Shown here one piece after another: positions 42,663 to 54,532 of a stretch of DNA of 64,000 bases. The DNA is from Spirodela intermedia (lineage: Eukaryota > Streptophyta > Magnoliopsida > Alismatales > Araceae), in contig LR746273.1 of the NCBI GenBank assembly GCA_902729315.2, positions 2,891,001 to 2,955,000 on the forward strand. Direction: 5' to 3'. Position numbers and translations under genes: made by a program. Position 1 is the first letter of the stretch; each line of letters starts with the position of its first letter. Below the pieces are notes generated by a model that saw only the letters and a program-made list of their open reading frames with translations, was not told the origin of the DNA and ran no database searches.

Positions 42663-45600
42663 ATGAAGGAGGTAGTTCTGCACGTGTATGACGTAACGAA
42701 CAGTGGCTCCGCCAAGACCAACAACACCATCCTCCAGATTAATAGGATCTTTAAGGATCGCATCGGCCTCGGCGGGATCTTCCACAGCGCCGTCCAGGTC
42801 GGGTCGTAACCCTTTCGAATAATATTTGGACAGGGTTTCAGTTGATGCTCTCTCTCGGATTACTTTCTCAGGGTGTCCTGTTGATTAAGGGTTTTCTGTC
42901 AAAATTATCGTATTTTGGAACTGGAAATGATGCATTACTTGATTTCTCCTCTGATCTTATCTGCTTGTGACAGTACGTAGCAGGAATTGCTAATTTGTTT
43001 GGTTCCTCCTGCTTTGTTGTGTCATTTTGGTGCTTTCCTGTTGAGTACGTTCTTTTGGAGGAGGATCAAGCCTTTCTTTCAGAGGCACATTGTGTAGCTC
43101 GCTGGTTGTACGCTTATCTGTCCCCTGTGGTGTATGCTTTCCCGCAGTTTGTTCCTGATTGGTTTGGATTTTCTCCAGGACAATACAAGCTGTGGTAGTT
43201 AACAATGTGTGCCGTGGATATAAATAGAGCTTATGGTTATGGCGGGATACGTGCTAGATCGGAAGAAGAAAAATCTGTATTTGATCTTTCCTAGGGTTCA
43301 TATGTACTACCCACTTAGGAACAAGTAAGTAAATAGCGTGATCCCAAATCTGGTTCCATTGGCTATCATCATTTATGAAACGCTGGCACTGAGCTGTGTA
43401 TCGAGTGGAATTAGGATCAATTTGAGGGGTCAAAGAATCCACAAATTTTGGGGAAAAGTGTGTGGGCAAAACATCTTTCATTGAGTCGACCTCACTTTTC
43501 TTTAATTTAGGACGCAAGATATGAGTTATTGTCCATGAATTCCTGTTTCTTTCCTTTCTTTAAAGTATTTTTTCTGAATTGGAGTTCATTGAATGCGACA
43601 ATCTCCTTCGTCTTGATTGCTCATGTATCTTTTCTGCTGAGGGTATACATCTAATGAAACAGCATTGTATATAGATCAATGATGAAAAATTAAACCATAA
43701 CCTTTGCTGATTATTATGTTTGAACTCAAATAGCAAACCCTTCTGGTAAAAGGATCCCCAAGTTCAATTGCTCTTTTGGAGGTCAAGGTCATGAATGATA
43801 AGGTGGAGAAAATATAATTCTCTGTTCGTAGAGTATATCATAATTTTCTAAGAGACATTGCAAAAGTCATTCCGATCAAGCCATTCAAACCAGTGAAAAC
43901 TAGACCGCTTTATGTGGACTTCTATCTTTTATTCCACTTATACTGGAGTTACATTCTATGTGAGTCAGTTTGATCTCTGTGTGTGATTCAAATCTCAAAT
44001 TCAACTCGAAGTTTAGTTTTTTTTTTTTTTTGGTTGCTTTTCAAGCTCAATTTAGGTATCTGCTTTGATTAAATCTGTACTGTTAGAAATAGAGAAAAAA
44101 CCTCGTCACAAAGGACAGAGGAGAGAACGGCGGAAACCACCTCAAGATTCATTCAACTGTAACCCCCATTATATCGGGAGTAATGATACACAACTTTTAC
44201 CAAAACACCCTCAACTAATTACACTATTTCCCTACGACCTAGAACTTCCAACTCTCCCCCTCAAGATGAACTTTGAAAAATTCATCTTGACTAAATTGGT
44301 GATGACAAAAAATCTTGCCCTCTGAACATTCACTTGTTGGTGATGACAAAGATCTGTTGTCGCAGCAACTCTCCCTTTGATGGTAATCACAGATGACCGC
44401 CACTGAGTTTGTGGATTCGCCAACACCTTTGGCTCCTCTGATGTTGTCATGCCCCAAAGACAGCTCACCATGAATATGATAGCACCAAAAAACTGTGGCT
44501 TGATCATGATGATCACTGTCCCAGGGCTGTAGAGCCTGCCTTGGAGTCATGAGGTAGTTGACAGGGTAGCACCAAGCATGCGGAGAGTATCCCTCTCCAT
44601 TCTCCATCAATCTGCCTCACACTGGGTGATTCCCTGAGTGCAGGAAGTGGTACTGAGATCACAACGTTGTGTAGATCAAACAGGTCACATGCTTCATATT
44701 CGATGTTGACAAAAGTCTCATTTCCAGAAACAGATGGCCAGCAATTTACAGTCAATGGTACAGCTGCCTCGTCCATGCCCTGGATTCTCCATTTCACAGT
44801 ATTGCCTTTGATGAAGTTGTTCCTGATATTCACTCTTAAGTTTCTGTCCATTTTGAATACATTTAAGTATAAATCTATGAGCTGTAGTTGTTTTAGAGAA
44901 TGACACTATTTTAATGTCAAAATCTTCTCTATCTGATCCCTGTCAACTCGTTCTCTGACGTCAAGGGACTCTGTGGTTACTCCCTGACTGCATGGTGTTT
45001 GGGTGGGCTTCCATCATACCATGGGCAGAGGCATCTTGCTTGCTGAATTTCGTCTCTAGTGCTCCACTGAGCAAATTCTTTGGGGATTGTATATTGCTTG
45101 TTGAATGCGGGTAGTACCACATACCATTTGGTAAAAGGAAGAAGTACATAACTATGCCGTATGTGAGCTCTCAGAGAACTCCCCATACATTGGTTGTGTT
45201 CTACACCCACCTGATGTAGGAGGGACTTAAATTCCAGTAAACCCAAAACGATATGATCCCCTGTTCCTCATTCTACGCAAATCTTATCCCTCTTTCATCA
45301 TGTCCAAATTCCATATCAAGGCCTTAGGTGCTCCAGAAGTTCGCTTTACACCATATCTGTTTCTTTTCCATTTATTAGAGACTCACATTCGCTGGTTCCA
45401 CCAACTTTATTGGAAGAATCAGCATGATTCATCATCATTGCTAGCTTGCTTTCATGTAGTGGAGTCATTTTGACATTTTTCTTGAGGGAACATACACCAT
45501 ACAGTCCCACATGATAGCTAAACAGCTTATTCCACACACTTGAAATGCATTCAGTTACTGGAGACAACAACTTAGATCCAATATACGTTCTGGACTTTCT

Positions 45601-48451
45601 GTTTAAACTCAAATTTTCAACACCCATTTTGGTTGTCGTTTTGAGAAACTACATACATTGGGCCGCCATACACGAATCAATTACTCACACGAATAAATGT
45701 GATAGTGGGTAGTAGCCGGACACTCTTCTGAGCAGACTATGGACGTTTTGCTGTCTTGTAAAATGCTGAGACCATCACTAATAAACAACACTTAGTTAAC
45801 CTATGCAATCAAGACGAGTTCAGCCTGTGGAAGATCAGTCAGTGTAAGGACAGGGATATACTATCAGTGACTTAGGCTTGACAGCTCAGCAGGACCTCTT
45901 TCTCAGTGGGTAATGCTGCTGTTTGGATGTGTACAAATCCCTGTTAGATGTTCTAGTTCTTGAGCGACTCGGAAGGGACAAGCTTGGAGGGAAGGTAACT
46001 AGCGAGGGCTGTTTGGCTAGGGAAGGGGGTCTGTTATTTGTTAGCTTGAGTGTGACCAGAGATACCCCAGCTGGGACTTGGTAGTATCGATTATCAGTGT
46101 GGTACAGTGGTTGAGGGCCCCCCTATCAGTAATTGAGGGTTTTCATGTGTTGTATGGACTTTGACCATAGTTTTCCAGGCAAGACACACCATACATAGAA
46201 CAACTCCCCTTCTCTAGCTTAACAGCTGTCAGTTACACGTTCTAGCTCTTGCACAACTAGAGAACTAGTGAGGGGTGTTGGACTAGGGAAGGGAGCTATT
46301 ATTTGTATGGTATGTCTTGCCTGGAAAACTGTGGTTATAGACCGTACAACAGAAGACAAGCCTCAATTGCCACTACGGTGTCTCTTGAATGCTGTAGTGT
46401 AAAAAATAAAATGCTAATCAATAGATGGGGATCCTCAAACACTGTACCACATTGATAGTCGGTAGCCCCAAATCCCAGTTGGTGGATCCATGGTCACACT
46501 CAGGCCAAGATGTAAACCAAGCTATTAACCAATTTTTCTTATTCTGATTGAGATCGGAAAGCAGTAGTAGCAGAGAAGTGGTCTGTTGGCCATGTGTAAA
46601 GTTCACCTCATGAGGAAATTTCTATCCTAGGGTACATTGTAATGAGAAAACAGAGTTGTTTAAAATTTCCACATTTCTTCTAATCAATGCTTCAATTTGC
46701 GACCTTTGATTTATCAAATCTAAGAATAGTGTTGATGGTGCAGATTCATTCATTGCTAATCCTTTTAGAGCTTCTGAAATAAAAAGAGATTTCCATGTAT
46801 TCGATGGTTTTCTAGTATGACTATTTTCTTTGTTGCGTTTTCAGAAAGGAGTCATTCTTTTTACGTGCGCTTTGTCTGGCAAAGCTTTGCCATTAGGAGG
46901 TGGTTCCATCACCCTCGTGAGAAAGAACATTTTCAGCTGACAATTAGCTCATTCTGTTCACTAAACGAACACTTTCAGGTGTATGGAGATGAAGAATGGT
47001 CATTTGGATTCTGTGAGGAGGGATCTGGCGTTTTTAGTTGTCCACCTGGAAAAAATCCAATGTACACATATAGGGAGTGTATTATTCTTGGAGAAACAGA
47101 GTGCTCAATATTCGAGGTAAATCGGATCTTAAGGGAACTGAGCAGGGAGTGGCTCGGAAACAGATATGACCTGCTATCTAAGAACTGCAATCACTTCTGT
47201 GATGTGTTTTGTGAAAGGCTTGGCGTGCCAAAGCTTCCAGGTACTACACATTTCTTCTTCACTGCACCTCGTTTTGCTCACAGTTGGTCTCGTCTTCTAA
47301 TAGTCTGCTGCGCCTGTTTTGTCTAAGGGTTGACCTTGGAGTTATTTGACTCCATGGACTTGGAATCTGATGGCTGTGGTGCATTTATTTTGAATGTTTA
47401 ATTGACCGTCTCTCTCTGTGAGAAAGAAATTTCACGAGATCTTTCTTTGAGCCTTTTATGTTTTCCTTCTCTGAGTGGAGAACAGTTGAAACTTTTCCTT
47501 TTCCTGATTCTCAGACTCTTTTCTCATAAGTCGCGGATGCGTTGAAGAGACCGAATAGCTTGGGATCATGCGAATTATCATTTCAAAGACAATTTCAATG
47601 TGTGGACTGATACTTGCCTCAGATGAAACTCGAGCATGAAGATGATCCGTGATATTTACGCTCATTTACTCTAATGTTTTCATGGTTTGAAGTTATGTCG
47701 ATGGATTTATAACTAGTGATCTCTGGGGGGGTCCATATTTCTGTCTCATGGAGGGGTAATGATATATCAACTTTTACTATTTTTGTATGTGGTTTATTAT
47801 TCTCTAATCGAGAGTTAAGATTGGGTCGTATGAGTGAGAAACCAATAGAACAATATATTTGTAATATTATTTTTCATTCAAATACTTGCAGCTTAAAATG
47901 AACGTACAACTTCATTCCATGCTTGCTCCTATCTTCAATAGCGTAGTTTCTCTCCTTTTGCAGCTTGGGTCAACAGGTTTGCCAACGCCGGTGATACTGC
48001 CGTGGAGATCGCAGGGACTACGGCGATGAAGGTGGGAATCTAACAAAAAATCCTTCTTTGTTTAAGAAAAATAAATAAATAGTAAAGATATATAGATAAT
48101 TTGTTGGAAGTCTGATGGAAGACTGGCTTGGCGCTGCTGCTTGGGATTCACCCCTCGTCTTCCTGCGTGCTGCTGCAGCTCAGGCAGGCGAAGACGGAGA
48201 TCGTCACGGCGAGCAGAGTGGCCTACAAGTTCCTCGCCGGAGTGGCCTCCAACACCCTGGCGGCGCCGGAGTCCCCCGGAAACCCCGGCCGGGGGTCCCC
48301 GAGATTTCAGGGGGCCTGGTTCAAGAACCTCATGACCGTCGGGGCCAAGCCCTCCAGCAGCAGCCCCCAGCTCCCCGGTGAGGAAGCCGCTCTCTCCCAA
48401 GAGGAGAAGCCCGACGGGCAATCGCGGCGGGGGCCAAGAGACGACCTCTGA
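42663..48451 (+). CDS. PPPDE/DeSI-type putative thiol peptidase (deSUMOylating isopeptidase-like)
   Basis: Exons: 42663-42797, 46979-47240, 47964-48031, 48179-48451, giving 245 residues with consistent phases. The PPPDE fold spans about residues 1-132. The expected catalytic dyad is visible: His41 in [12 protein letters not shown] and Cys115 in [12 protein letters not shown]. Other family blocks are [31 protein letters not shown] and ILRELSREW. The family comprises papain-like cysteine peptidases that act on ubiquitin or SUMO conjugates; the substrate here is unknown. The match to Arabidopsis At4g25660/At4g25680-type proteins is strong to about residue 185. The last ~60 residues are Pro/Ser/Gly-rich and probably disordered. 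Intron 1 is 4.2 kb and holds retroelement debris. The gene converges on the small ORF at 48595. Confidence 0.93.
44081..44266 (-). mobile_element. Copia-like LTR with polypurine tract (element 3' end), minus orientation
   Basis: On the minus strand a purine tract, CTTGAGGGGGAGAG (44266-44253), is followed by GTTGGAAGTTCTAGG and about 170 bases ending CTCTATTTCTAACA at 44081. A polypurine tract beside a short sequence with TGTT...AACA-type ends is the standard 3' end of Ty1/copia elements. No second LTR or pol gene was found, so this is a remnant. Confidence 0.6.
44594..44851 (-). pseudogene. Fragment of a coatomer delta subunit (delta-COP) gene, antisense in the DeSI intron
   Basis: About 86 codons read in one frame as the mu-homology region of delta-COP. 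Blocks include [57 protein letters not shown] and VRQIDGEWR. Intact delta-COP is about 530 residues and works in COPI vesicle coats at the Golgi. Homology is lost by frameshift beyond each end, and stops follow soon after the GEW motif. It lies 330 bases upstream, on the same strand, of the copia-like polypurine tract, consistent with capture by a retroelement or with a retrotransposed fragment later joined to one. Confidence 0.8.
46044..46505. repeat. Imperfect fold-back element (long inverted repeat)
   Basis: The left arm (about 46044-46193) contains GAGTGTGACCA, ATCAGTGTGGTACAGTG and TTTTCCAGGCAAGACACACC. The right arm (about 46306-46505) contains their complements, e.g. GGTATGTCTTGCCTGGAAAA and CACTGTACCACATTGAT. 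The central part (46194-46305) folds further and also repeats directly a segment at about 45950-46029 (TTCTAG..TTCTTG / GGCTAGGGAAGGG). It resembles a MITE or fold-back transposon and could give a hairpin transcript. Confidence 0.75.
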
Positions 48452-48594
48452 GATGTGATGGGTGTATCGTATCGACTGCAATCTATTTCTTCGAACGAAT
48501 CTGTAATTCCTTTGCTAATTGTTTATGCATCAGAGATGATAATTTGAAACATATACATCTTGCGAACACTGCCGGGTTCGGAATGAATGAATCT

Positions 48595-48801
48595 TCACGC
48601 CCGTTGTCCCTCCCCGTAGATGGGTTTCTGATCCGGGCGGCGGGTTGCCGTCGGCGCCGCTGCCCTGGCCAGCGCGGCGGCGATGGAGTTGAGCGCCGTG
48701 GCCGCGATCTGGGACTTGATCTGCCCGCGCCTCGGTATAGGCCCTCGTTCGCCGGAGCTCAGGAAGGTGAGGAGAGCGGAGGCCCCCTTGCTATCGCCCA
48801 T
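48595..48801 (-). CDS. Small basic protein ORF, 68 residues, unknown function
   Basis: Starts at the ATG at 48801 and ends with TGA at 48597-48595. The protein begins MGDSKGASALLTFLSSGERG, continues PIPRRGQIKSQIAATALNSI, and has an Ala-rich helix followed by a Pro/Arg-rich tail. No family is recognised. Support for a real gene: a good TATA box (CTATAAATA, minus strand, 48884-48877) lies 75 bases before the ATG, and the codons are GC-rich in a generally AT-rich neighbourhood. Reading can extend upstream only through non-ATG codons and past the expected transcription start, so 48801 is the start. It converges on the DeSI gene with 143 bases between stop codons. It has no signal peptide. Confidence 0.5.
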   Translation of the reverse strand: MGDSKGASALLTFLSSGERGPIPRRGQIKSQIAATALNSIAAALARAAAPTATRRPDQKPIYGEGQRA

Positions 48802-48876
48802 CGTTCTGCTGTCGCTCGAGCCGACAAGTCTGAAAGCTGGTTCTGTATGGTTTGGGCTGACTAGCACGTCGATGGG

Positions 48877-48884
48877 TATTTATA
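48877..48884 (-). promoter_or_regulatory. TATA box for the 68-residue ORF
   Basis: TATAAATA on the minus strand in the context TGTCCTATAAATACCC. Expected initiation about 30 bases downstream would leave a leader of roughly 45 bases before the ATG at 48801. Confidence 0.6.
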
Positions 48885-49580
48885 GGACAGCGGGTGGAAA
48901 CAGCAGCGCCCCGTTGGCGGCGGCTAGCCGTGGTTGCCATCGGCGCTACCGGCGCCGGGTCCGGCTGGGACAGCCCGCCGTCCCAGCGGCGGCACATTGG
49001 AAACCAGGTACTCCCTCTCTTTTTCTCTCTTTATTATTTTATTGTGGGAACGAATGGCGCGGATTCTGTTGGCGTCAGAGGACGTGGTTGACGCAGCTGA
49101 GTTTTGGGCCGATTACCTGTAGTTGACGGGAGAGTCAACCAGTGTCCCCTGGAACTCCTAGAAAGAGGTCCGAGGGTTTCTCTAGAAATCATCTCACGCC
49201 GCCATTCTCGGCCAACCTTGCATAGAGTCCACTCCATGACAAAGTCAGCATAACGTGGCTCCAAAACCTGGTTCAAACTTTCGTTTCTCCTGACATTGTC
49301 AACATACCACATCCAAATTTTACCATAATTCTTTTCATTTTCCCAACTTCCAGACAAAAAATATTATTTGCATTTTTAAAATGCTGGCGTTTAATTTAAA
49401 AGTGGGAATGTGTAAACTGAATCCTTTCTTTAATATTTTTCAGAAATAATCGAAACATTCAGACCACACATTTGAATGCAGTTGTGTTACTAAAAAGATA
49501 ACGTCTTCAAATCATTCCAAAACTTTATAATTGAGAGAATAAAATAGATACTAAAATATTATATGCTTATGAAATTCCAA

Positions 49581-49628
<48 letters not shown>

Positions 49629-51867
49629 CCTCCCCTCCTCCCGCCTCTCCTCCCTCCCTTCTCATTAACATACTTGGTAGACATCATAGCCATCACTTTC
49701 ACGCCCCTTCATGTTTTCTTATGCTCTTTCTCTCTCTTTTTGCTTTCATGGTTTTGTGCATTGGTTCCTATTTCAAACATTCATTTGCTATATTGGGTTT
49801 TACTTGTGGAAGAGCGCTTGAGAGGTCTCAAATGTTGCTATATTTAAGATGTTTTACTTGATATCTCAGCCTTTGCTTTATTTGAGGGCCTCAACTTCAC
49901 AGGGAAAGAGGAGCAAGATATCATCCTTAGCACTAGGTAAGATTTCTCTAGAATAAGGAGCATAGAAGAAGAGAGAGAAAAGACAAAGAGGAAGAAAACA
50001 ATGGGTGATTATCTTCTTATTTCTTGGATAAAAGGTCATAAAGGGATAACACAAGGGTGACTACTACCATTTTGATGAACTCTTAGAGCTTTTCAAGTAT
50101 TTAGGGAATGATATATAAAGTGATGTAAGCTATTGTAGTTATACAAAAAAATAAGCCATATGATGATGTGAAAAAATAAAAAATATTCCTTTATGTTACT
50201 GAACAGATCAGTGAAAGAGGCACCACTGGGACAGATCATTTGAAAGATGCAGATCATTATTTAATTATTCTTATATGATATGTTATCCAATGGATCATAG
50301 TGTGAAATGATTGAAGCTTACTTAGTTATAACTCATTAAAATTGTAAAAGTTAGTGAATAAAAATTAAAAACGTATACTGGATAAAAGTATGAATAATAA
50401 AACTTTGTACTTTTGAATTTCTAAGATTCCATCTGTGGAAATATTTCCTTTAAATTTGTTGATAATTTCTTGACTTAGTAGCTTTGACACTTAGATCCTA
50501 GTATTAACCTTTCTACATAGCTATAAAATGTGTTCCTATTAAAGACAAAGTTGTTTCAGACTTTAAAATAACCATAAACAATAGACAAATTATTGAGACA
50601 TTAATGAAAAGTGTTGATACTTTTCTTAAAATAAAAGATAACAACTTAAAATTTTATAAGTTGGATTTAAAGAATATGTTCTAATGTTTTTCCATAATAA
50701 AAAAATATGTTGAGCCTTGACCCTCAATAATTTCACATACGTTAATGAATATTCAAATAATTAAAGAAAATCCACATGCTAAATAAGTACACGCACACTT
50801 CAAAGGTCAGGTTCTCCAGTAGATTAAGCCTTTGAGTCATGTATCTTGGCCATGTATGTTGTTCCATTTAGTTTATTCCACATAAACTTGTAATAAAAAT
50901 GAAAAAAATTAGTGAAATTCTGCTGACATATTGAAGAACAATACGGCCTCTGACTGCATACCTTTTTACCCCTTTGCTTATGAGTTTATACTAATTGAGT
51001 ACTTTAGATTCTTGAGAGGATTTAAGGAGCAGTATCTAGGAGAACTGTTGAAAAAGTGGAAAAACATTGTTGTGCATCTCTTCTCCTTCTTTTATTCCTC
51101 TTGGAAATAGCTATTGAATTATGTAAATCATGTCTAATATAAATTGAATTTCTTTTAAAATTCAGGGTCATATATAGACACACACATGTATGCATATGAA
51201 TGGTAGATAAATGAATAGGCAAAGGAAAGGGGAAAGCATTACTGGGGTTAGGTGCAGAGGTGATGGTGGTTAGGAGAGAGAGGTAAGGGCAAAAAGAAAA
51301 CCTAGGTCTGTTTATTCATTCCTAAAATTTGTAAAAATGTTGAAAATTTTGTTTGAAGCTACAATTGGAAGTAGTTTTAGAAATAAAATAGTGTCAAATG
51401 GAATTCGAGAAGGGCAAAAATGTTCCCTTGAAATGATAATTTTCTATCCTTGGGAGTTCTAAAAGACATGATTGAACCCTTTGCTTGATATTTTTGTTCA
51501 AATGTTAGGAAATATTTTTTGCTATAAATTTTTACAAATAATCTTCAACCTAAACAGAGTGGCAGAGTTGACACATTTATTTTTATTGGAATGTATAGAT
51601 GAACGACGTTTTATATGCCAATGAAGGCAAATAAGACAATTCAAACCTGCTATTTGGGGTAGACACCTTGATTCGCACTGTAGGACAAATCTGGTTGAGC
51701 TTGGTTTATTTCGGTAATTACTTGTTGAAACTCTTGGCCTACCAAATGTTTATTACGAAATATGAGTGACATAAAATAGCTCTTGTTTTATCCTATTATA
51801 TTATATTGTATTTTATTTTAGAAAATATAACCCAATTAAGGAAAGTCATAGTGGATGGTCTGTAATA
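48885..51867. other. Gene-poor AT-rich spacer
   Basis: From 48885 to about 49350 it is mixed GC, with a degenerate minus-strand frame (about 49034-49350) of no recognised family. A (CT)n run lies at 49584-49623. From 49650 to 51867 it is strongly AT-rich with no supported gene, RNA gene or element. Confidence 0.5.
49584..49623. repeat. (CT)n microsatellite
   Basis: About 20 CT units followed by a C-rich imperfect tract to about 49660. Confidence 0.9.
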
Positions 51868-54160
51868 TAATTTAAAAAGATCTCAATGAGCACAAGAAAT
51901 GTATTCAATAATTTGGGTGCTTTGAATATGTGTAACGCCTTACTTGACACTTAAGGGTGATATAATGATCTGAAACTTTTAGCTATTTGTTGCAAGAAGT
52001 TCGCCTTAAACAATTAGGAAAAAGTCCTTGATTACTTGAAAGATCATTTTTTGCAACATGCTTCTCGTAAATTTTTGGTGTCAAGAGTAGGATGTCTTAT
52101 ATTGGGATTTTAAAATGGTGTAGAATTTTGAGGTTGAAACTTTTACTCTTAAGGGAGCCACTACATGGGCCAAGAGAGATGGTGAATTGATCTTTTCACA
52201 ATACGCATTGATTTTCAGATATCTTTTATCATGTTGGTAATTGTAGGGTTCTCTCTTTTCTGTTATAGAAAATTAATAGGAAGTTTTTCATATTAGATCA
52301 TGTTGCTTATTCTAGTATTCTAAGGGCCTAAACTGCAAGTTTTACTTTTTTGTTTTCCCCAACGCAAGCGCCTCACTACCGTGACTTGGCCGAGCATTAG
52401 CAAAGTGTCATTTTTATAGCAAGGATCGATGTCTTCCAATTTCTGGCCTTTCACCGACCATCGAATGGACCAAATTCTCCAATCCAAATGGCAGAGAAGT
52501 TTCCAAACTACTAACTAATGTCCAATTGTTAAATATTAAGGTATTAGCTCTCTTCCAACTTTTGATTCTGATCCTTAAGGACGAACAAATAGCTTCATAA
52601 TCATAGCTCATTACTCATTACTCATTTGCTCAATTACTTTTTGAAAAGAGAGGGTGATTACTTTCATTGGTTGTTTCTTACCTCTGGAACCAGTTTTTTT
52701 ACCATTGGTGGAAACCAAGACTCTATAACATTGGATTTGGAGCTTACCTAAGTGTAAATTGGGGCGCCTATACACAGAAATTTGAGGCTTTTAATGGAGA
52801 AACTAATTTTCAGTAAATGCTTGCGATGTGAATGTTCAAGAAACGATCATCAAAATTTTTCATACCTAGGACACTAATGGTAACCTATTGATCACTTGGG
52901 GTCATTCCAACAAGGGAAAGGTGTGCATTGGTTTTCCAACTTTAATGTCTTTTCATCTTCGGATAATGATCCTAGCGTGCTTTATTATTTTTAGTCTTTT
53001 AAACATAGAGTCAACCATGAAACTAAATATATGTCAAAAATACAGAATATGAAATGTGAGAGCGTGGAGTGTACCAAGCGATGCAAGATATTTTCCCTAT
53101 CCTTATAGGTTTCAGGAATCAAGGTTTCTCACATGGAAATCTTCGTCTATCGTGGTTGCTACGACGACCATAGAACGTTGTTAAGTCGAATATCTAATTC
53201 AGTCACTTTGCAAAACTTGTGTCAAGTGGGTGCTGAGGGGGACTGCAAATCGCTGTATAACATAACACACTATACCTTTAAACGTATGACGGAAGTTGAC
53301 TTTCAAAAATTTATGACGTGCTTGGACAGCTTGTCACACCCCTACTCGGATAAGAAATTAGGAGTAAAATAACTCCACTTTTGTTTGATCTTATTTATGA
53401 AAAGTTCAAACCGCCCACGACCATGCTGCTTTAAACCGTGTTCACCAAGGTGCATCCGTATTTCGTGCCCCGACTACTTGAGCAGTCGTGGGTAGAATTT
53501 CGCTTCCAACTACCGAATAAAGACTGCAATTAGGGTTCTCTTCAAGGCAGGACTAGTACCCAAACTCAATGCTATCTAACCTGTGTTAAATGCTCCATTA
53601 GTCAGAGGCATTGAATTGTAGACCTGCGGAAATCCCGAGAATCATGCCTAAAGACATTTGAAGCTGTGGCTTGTTATCCTCGTCTTTTCTCCATCGTGAG
53701 TAACTTTGACTCTTGTATTGGTGAAACACTATCCAATGTTCTCGTGGATTGGCTCCGTTCATCAGACTACCGCTGCTTGGCAAGTGCAGTGATCGTACTA
53801 GTTCATCGAAAACCGAAGATGCATCCCTCTGTGGACACCCTCTTATTGTTTTTTTCTTCTAAGGAGAAAACTTCTCACGTCGGACTTCTTTTCTTCTAGG
53901 TTTCTGCCTAGTCAAGATAGATAATTCGACATGAAATGTGCAAATTTAAATTCTCAAGTGAGGAAAAGTTTAAATATTATGGCGTCAACGTCCGATTGGA
54001 GATATTGCATTCAATAGATGCTGTACTTTAGATAAAAGCAAATAAATTCGGTAGACTTCAGCTCCGGTTTCGCTCGCCAACCGCTTTTGTTTCACTTCAA
54101 GGCGAGAGGTAAAGGAGAGAAAGACAGAACGCGAGAGTTCCAGTGTCTAATTGATGACAC

Positions 54161-54167
54161 TATAAAA
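54161..54167 (+). promoter_or_regulatory. TATA box, proline-rich ORF copy A
   Basis: TATAAAA in GACACTATAAAATGG, 54 bases before the ATG at 54215. It is preserved at the equivalent site of copy B. Confidence 0.6.
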
Positions 54168-54214
54168 TGGTGTGAGGGTGATTATGGGCAAGGCGGCCAT
54201 TGAGGTTGGTGACT

Positions 54215-54532
54215 ATGGGTTCCTCAAGCAGTTCTCGCCATCTTCCCCTTCTTCTAGTTATCATCGTCATTTTCGTGGCGGGAACTTCTTCCGTGGATGG
54301 TTTTCGCCGTCTCTCTGGAGGTGAAGATGAAGAATCCCCTCGACCATCTCGAGCCAAGGCCCCTAAATCCCCTCCCCGACTACCGCCGTCTCCGGCACCT
54401 CGACCCAAGGGCCCTAAATCGCCTTGTCCGGCGCCTTCCCCACCACAGCCGGCTCCGCCGCCTCAAAACTTCAATTTCTCTCCGCCGCCTCAGACGTCAC
54501 CAAGTCCTCCTGCTATCAACCTAATTGTTTAA
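54215..54532 (+). CDS. Secreted proline-rich protein, copy A (105 residues)
   Basis: ATG at 54215, stop ending at 54532. Residues 1-29 form a clear signal peptide: a Ser-rich start, then hydrophobic LPLLLVIIVIFVAGTSS. The rest is rich in Pro, Ser and Lys (AKAPKSPPRLPPSP, PKGPKSPCPAPSPP, QPAPPPQNFNFSPPPQT), like small cell-wall or apoplastic proline-rich proteins. It has no catalytic motif and a single Cys in the mature part. A TATA box lies 54 bases upstream. An ATG at 54184, in another frame, opens a 47-codon ORF that overlaps this start and could depress translation. The protein ends NLIV, against NLLG in copy B. A downstream exon is possible, since the next 300 bases also encode proline-rich frames. 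No named family is recognised. Confidence 0.55.
   Translation: MGSSSSSRHLPLLLVIIVIFVAGTSSVDGFRRLSGGEDEESPRPSRAKAPKSPPRLPPSPAPRPKGPKSPCPAPSPPQPAPPPQNFNFSPPPQTSPSPPAINLIV

Larger units (their letters stand above)
42798..46978 (+). other. First intron of the DeSI gene, filled with inserted elements
   Basis: A 4.18-kb intron holding the copia-like LTR end, the delta-COP fragment and the fold-back element listed separately. The rest is non-coding and unassigned. Confidence 0.8.

Noticed and set aside
46817-46978. Extension of DeSI exon 2 upstream to 46817
   Set aside because: A proper acceptor (TTTCAG) precedes the conserved VYGDEEW block, and the upstream residues do not match the family.
53133-53372. 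79-codon ORF in duplication copy A
   Set aside because: The matching region of copy B carries a small deletion that breaks the frame, and there is no promoter or family match.
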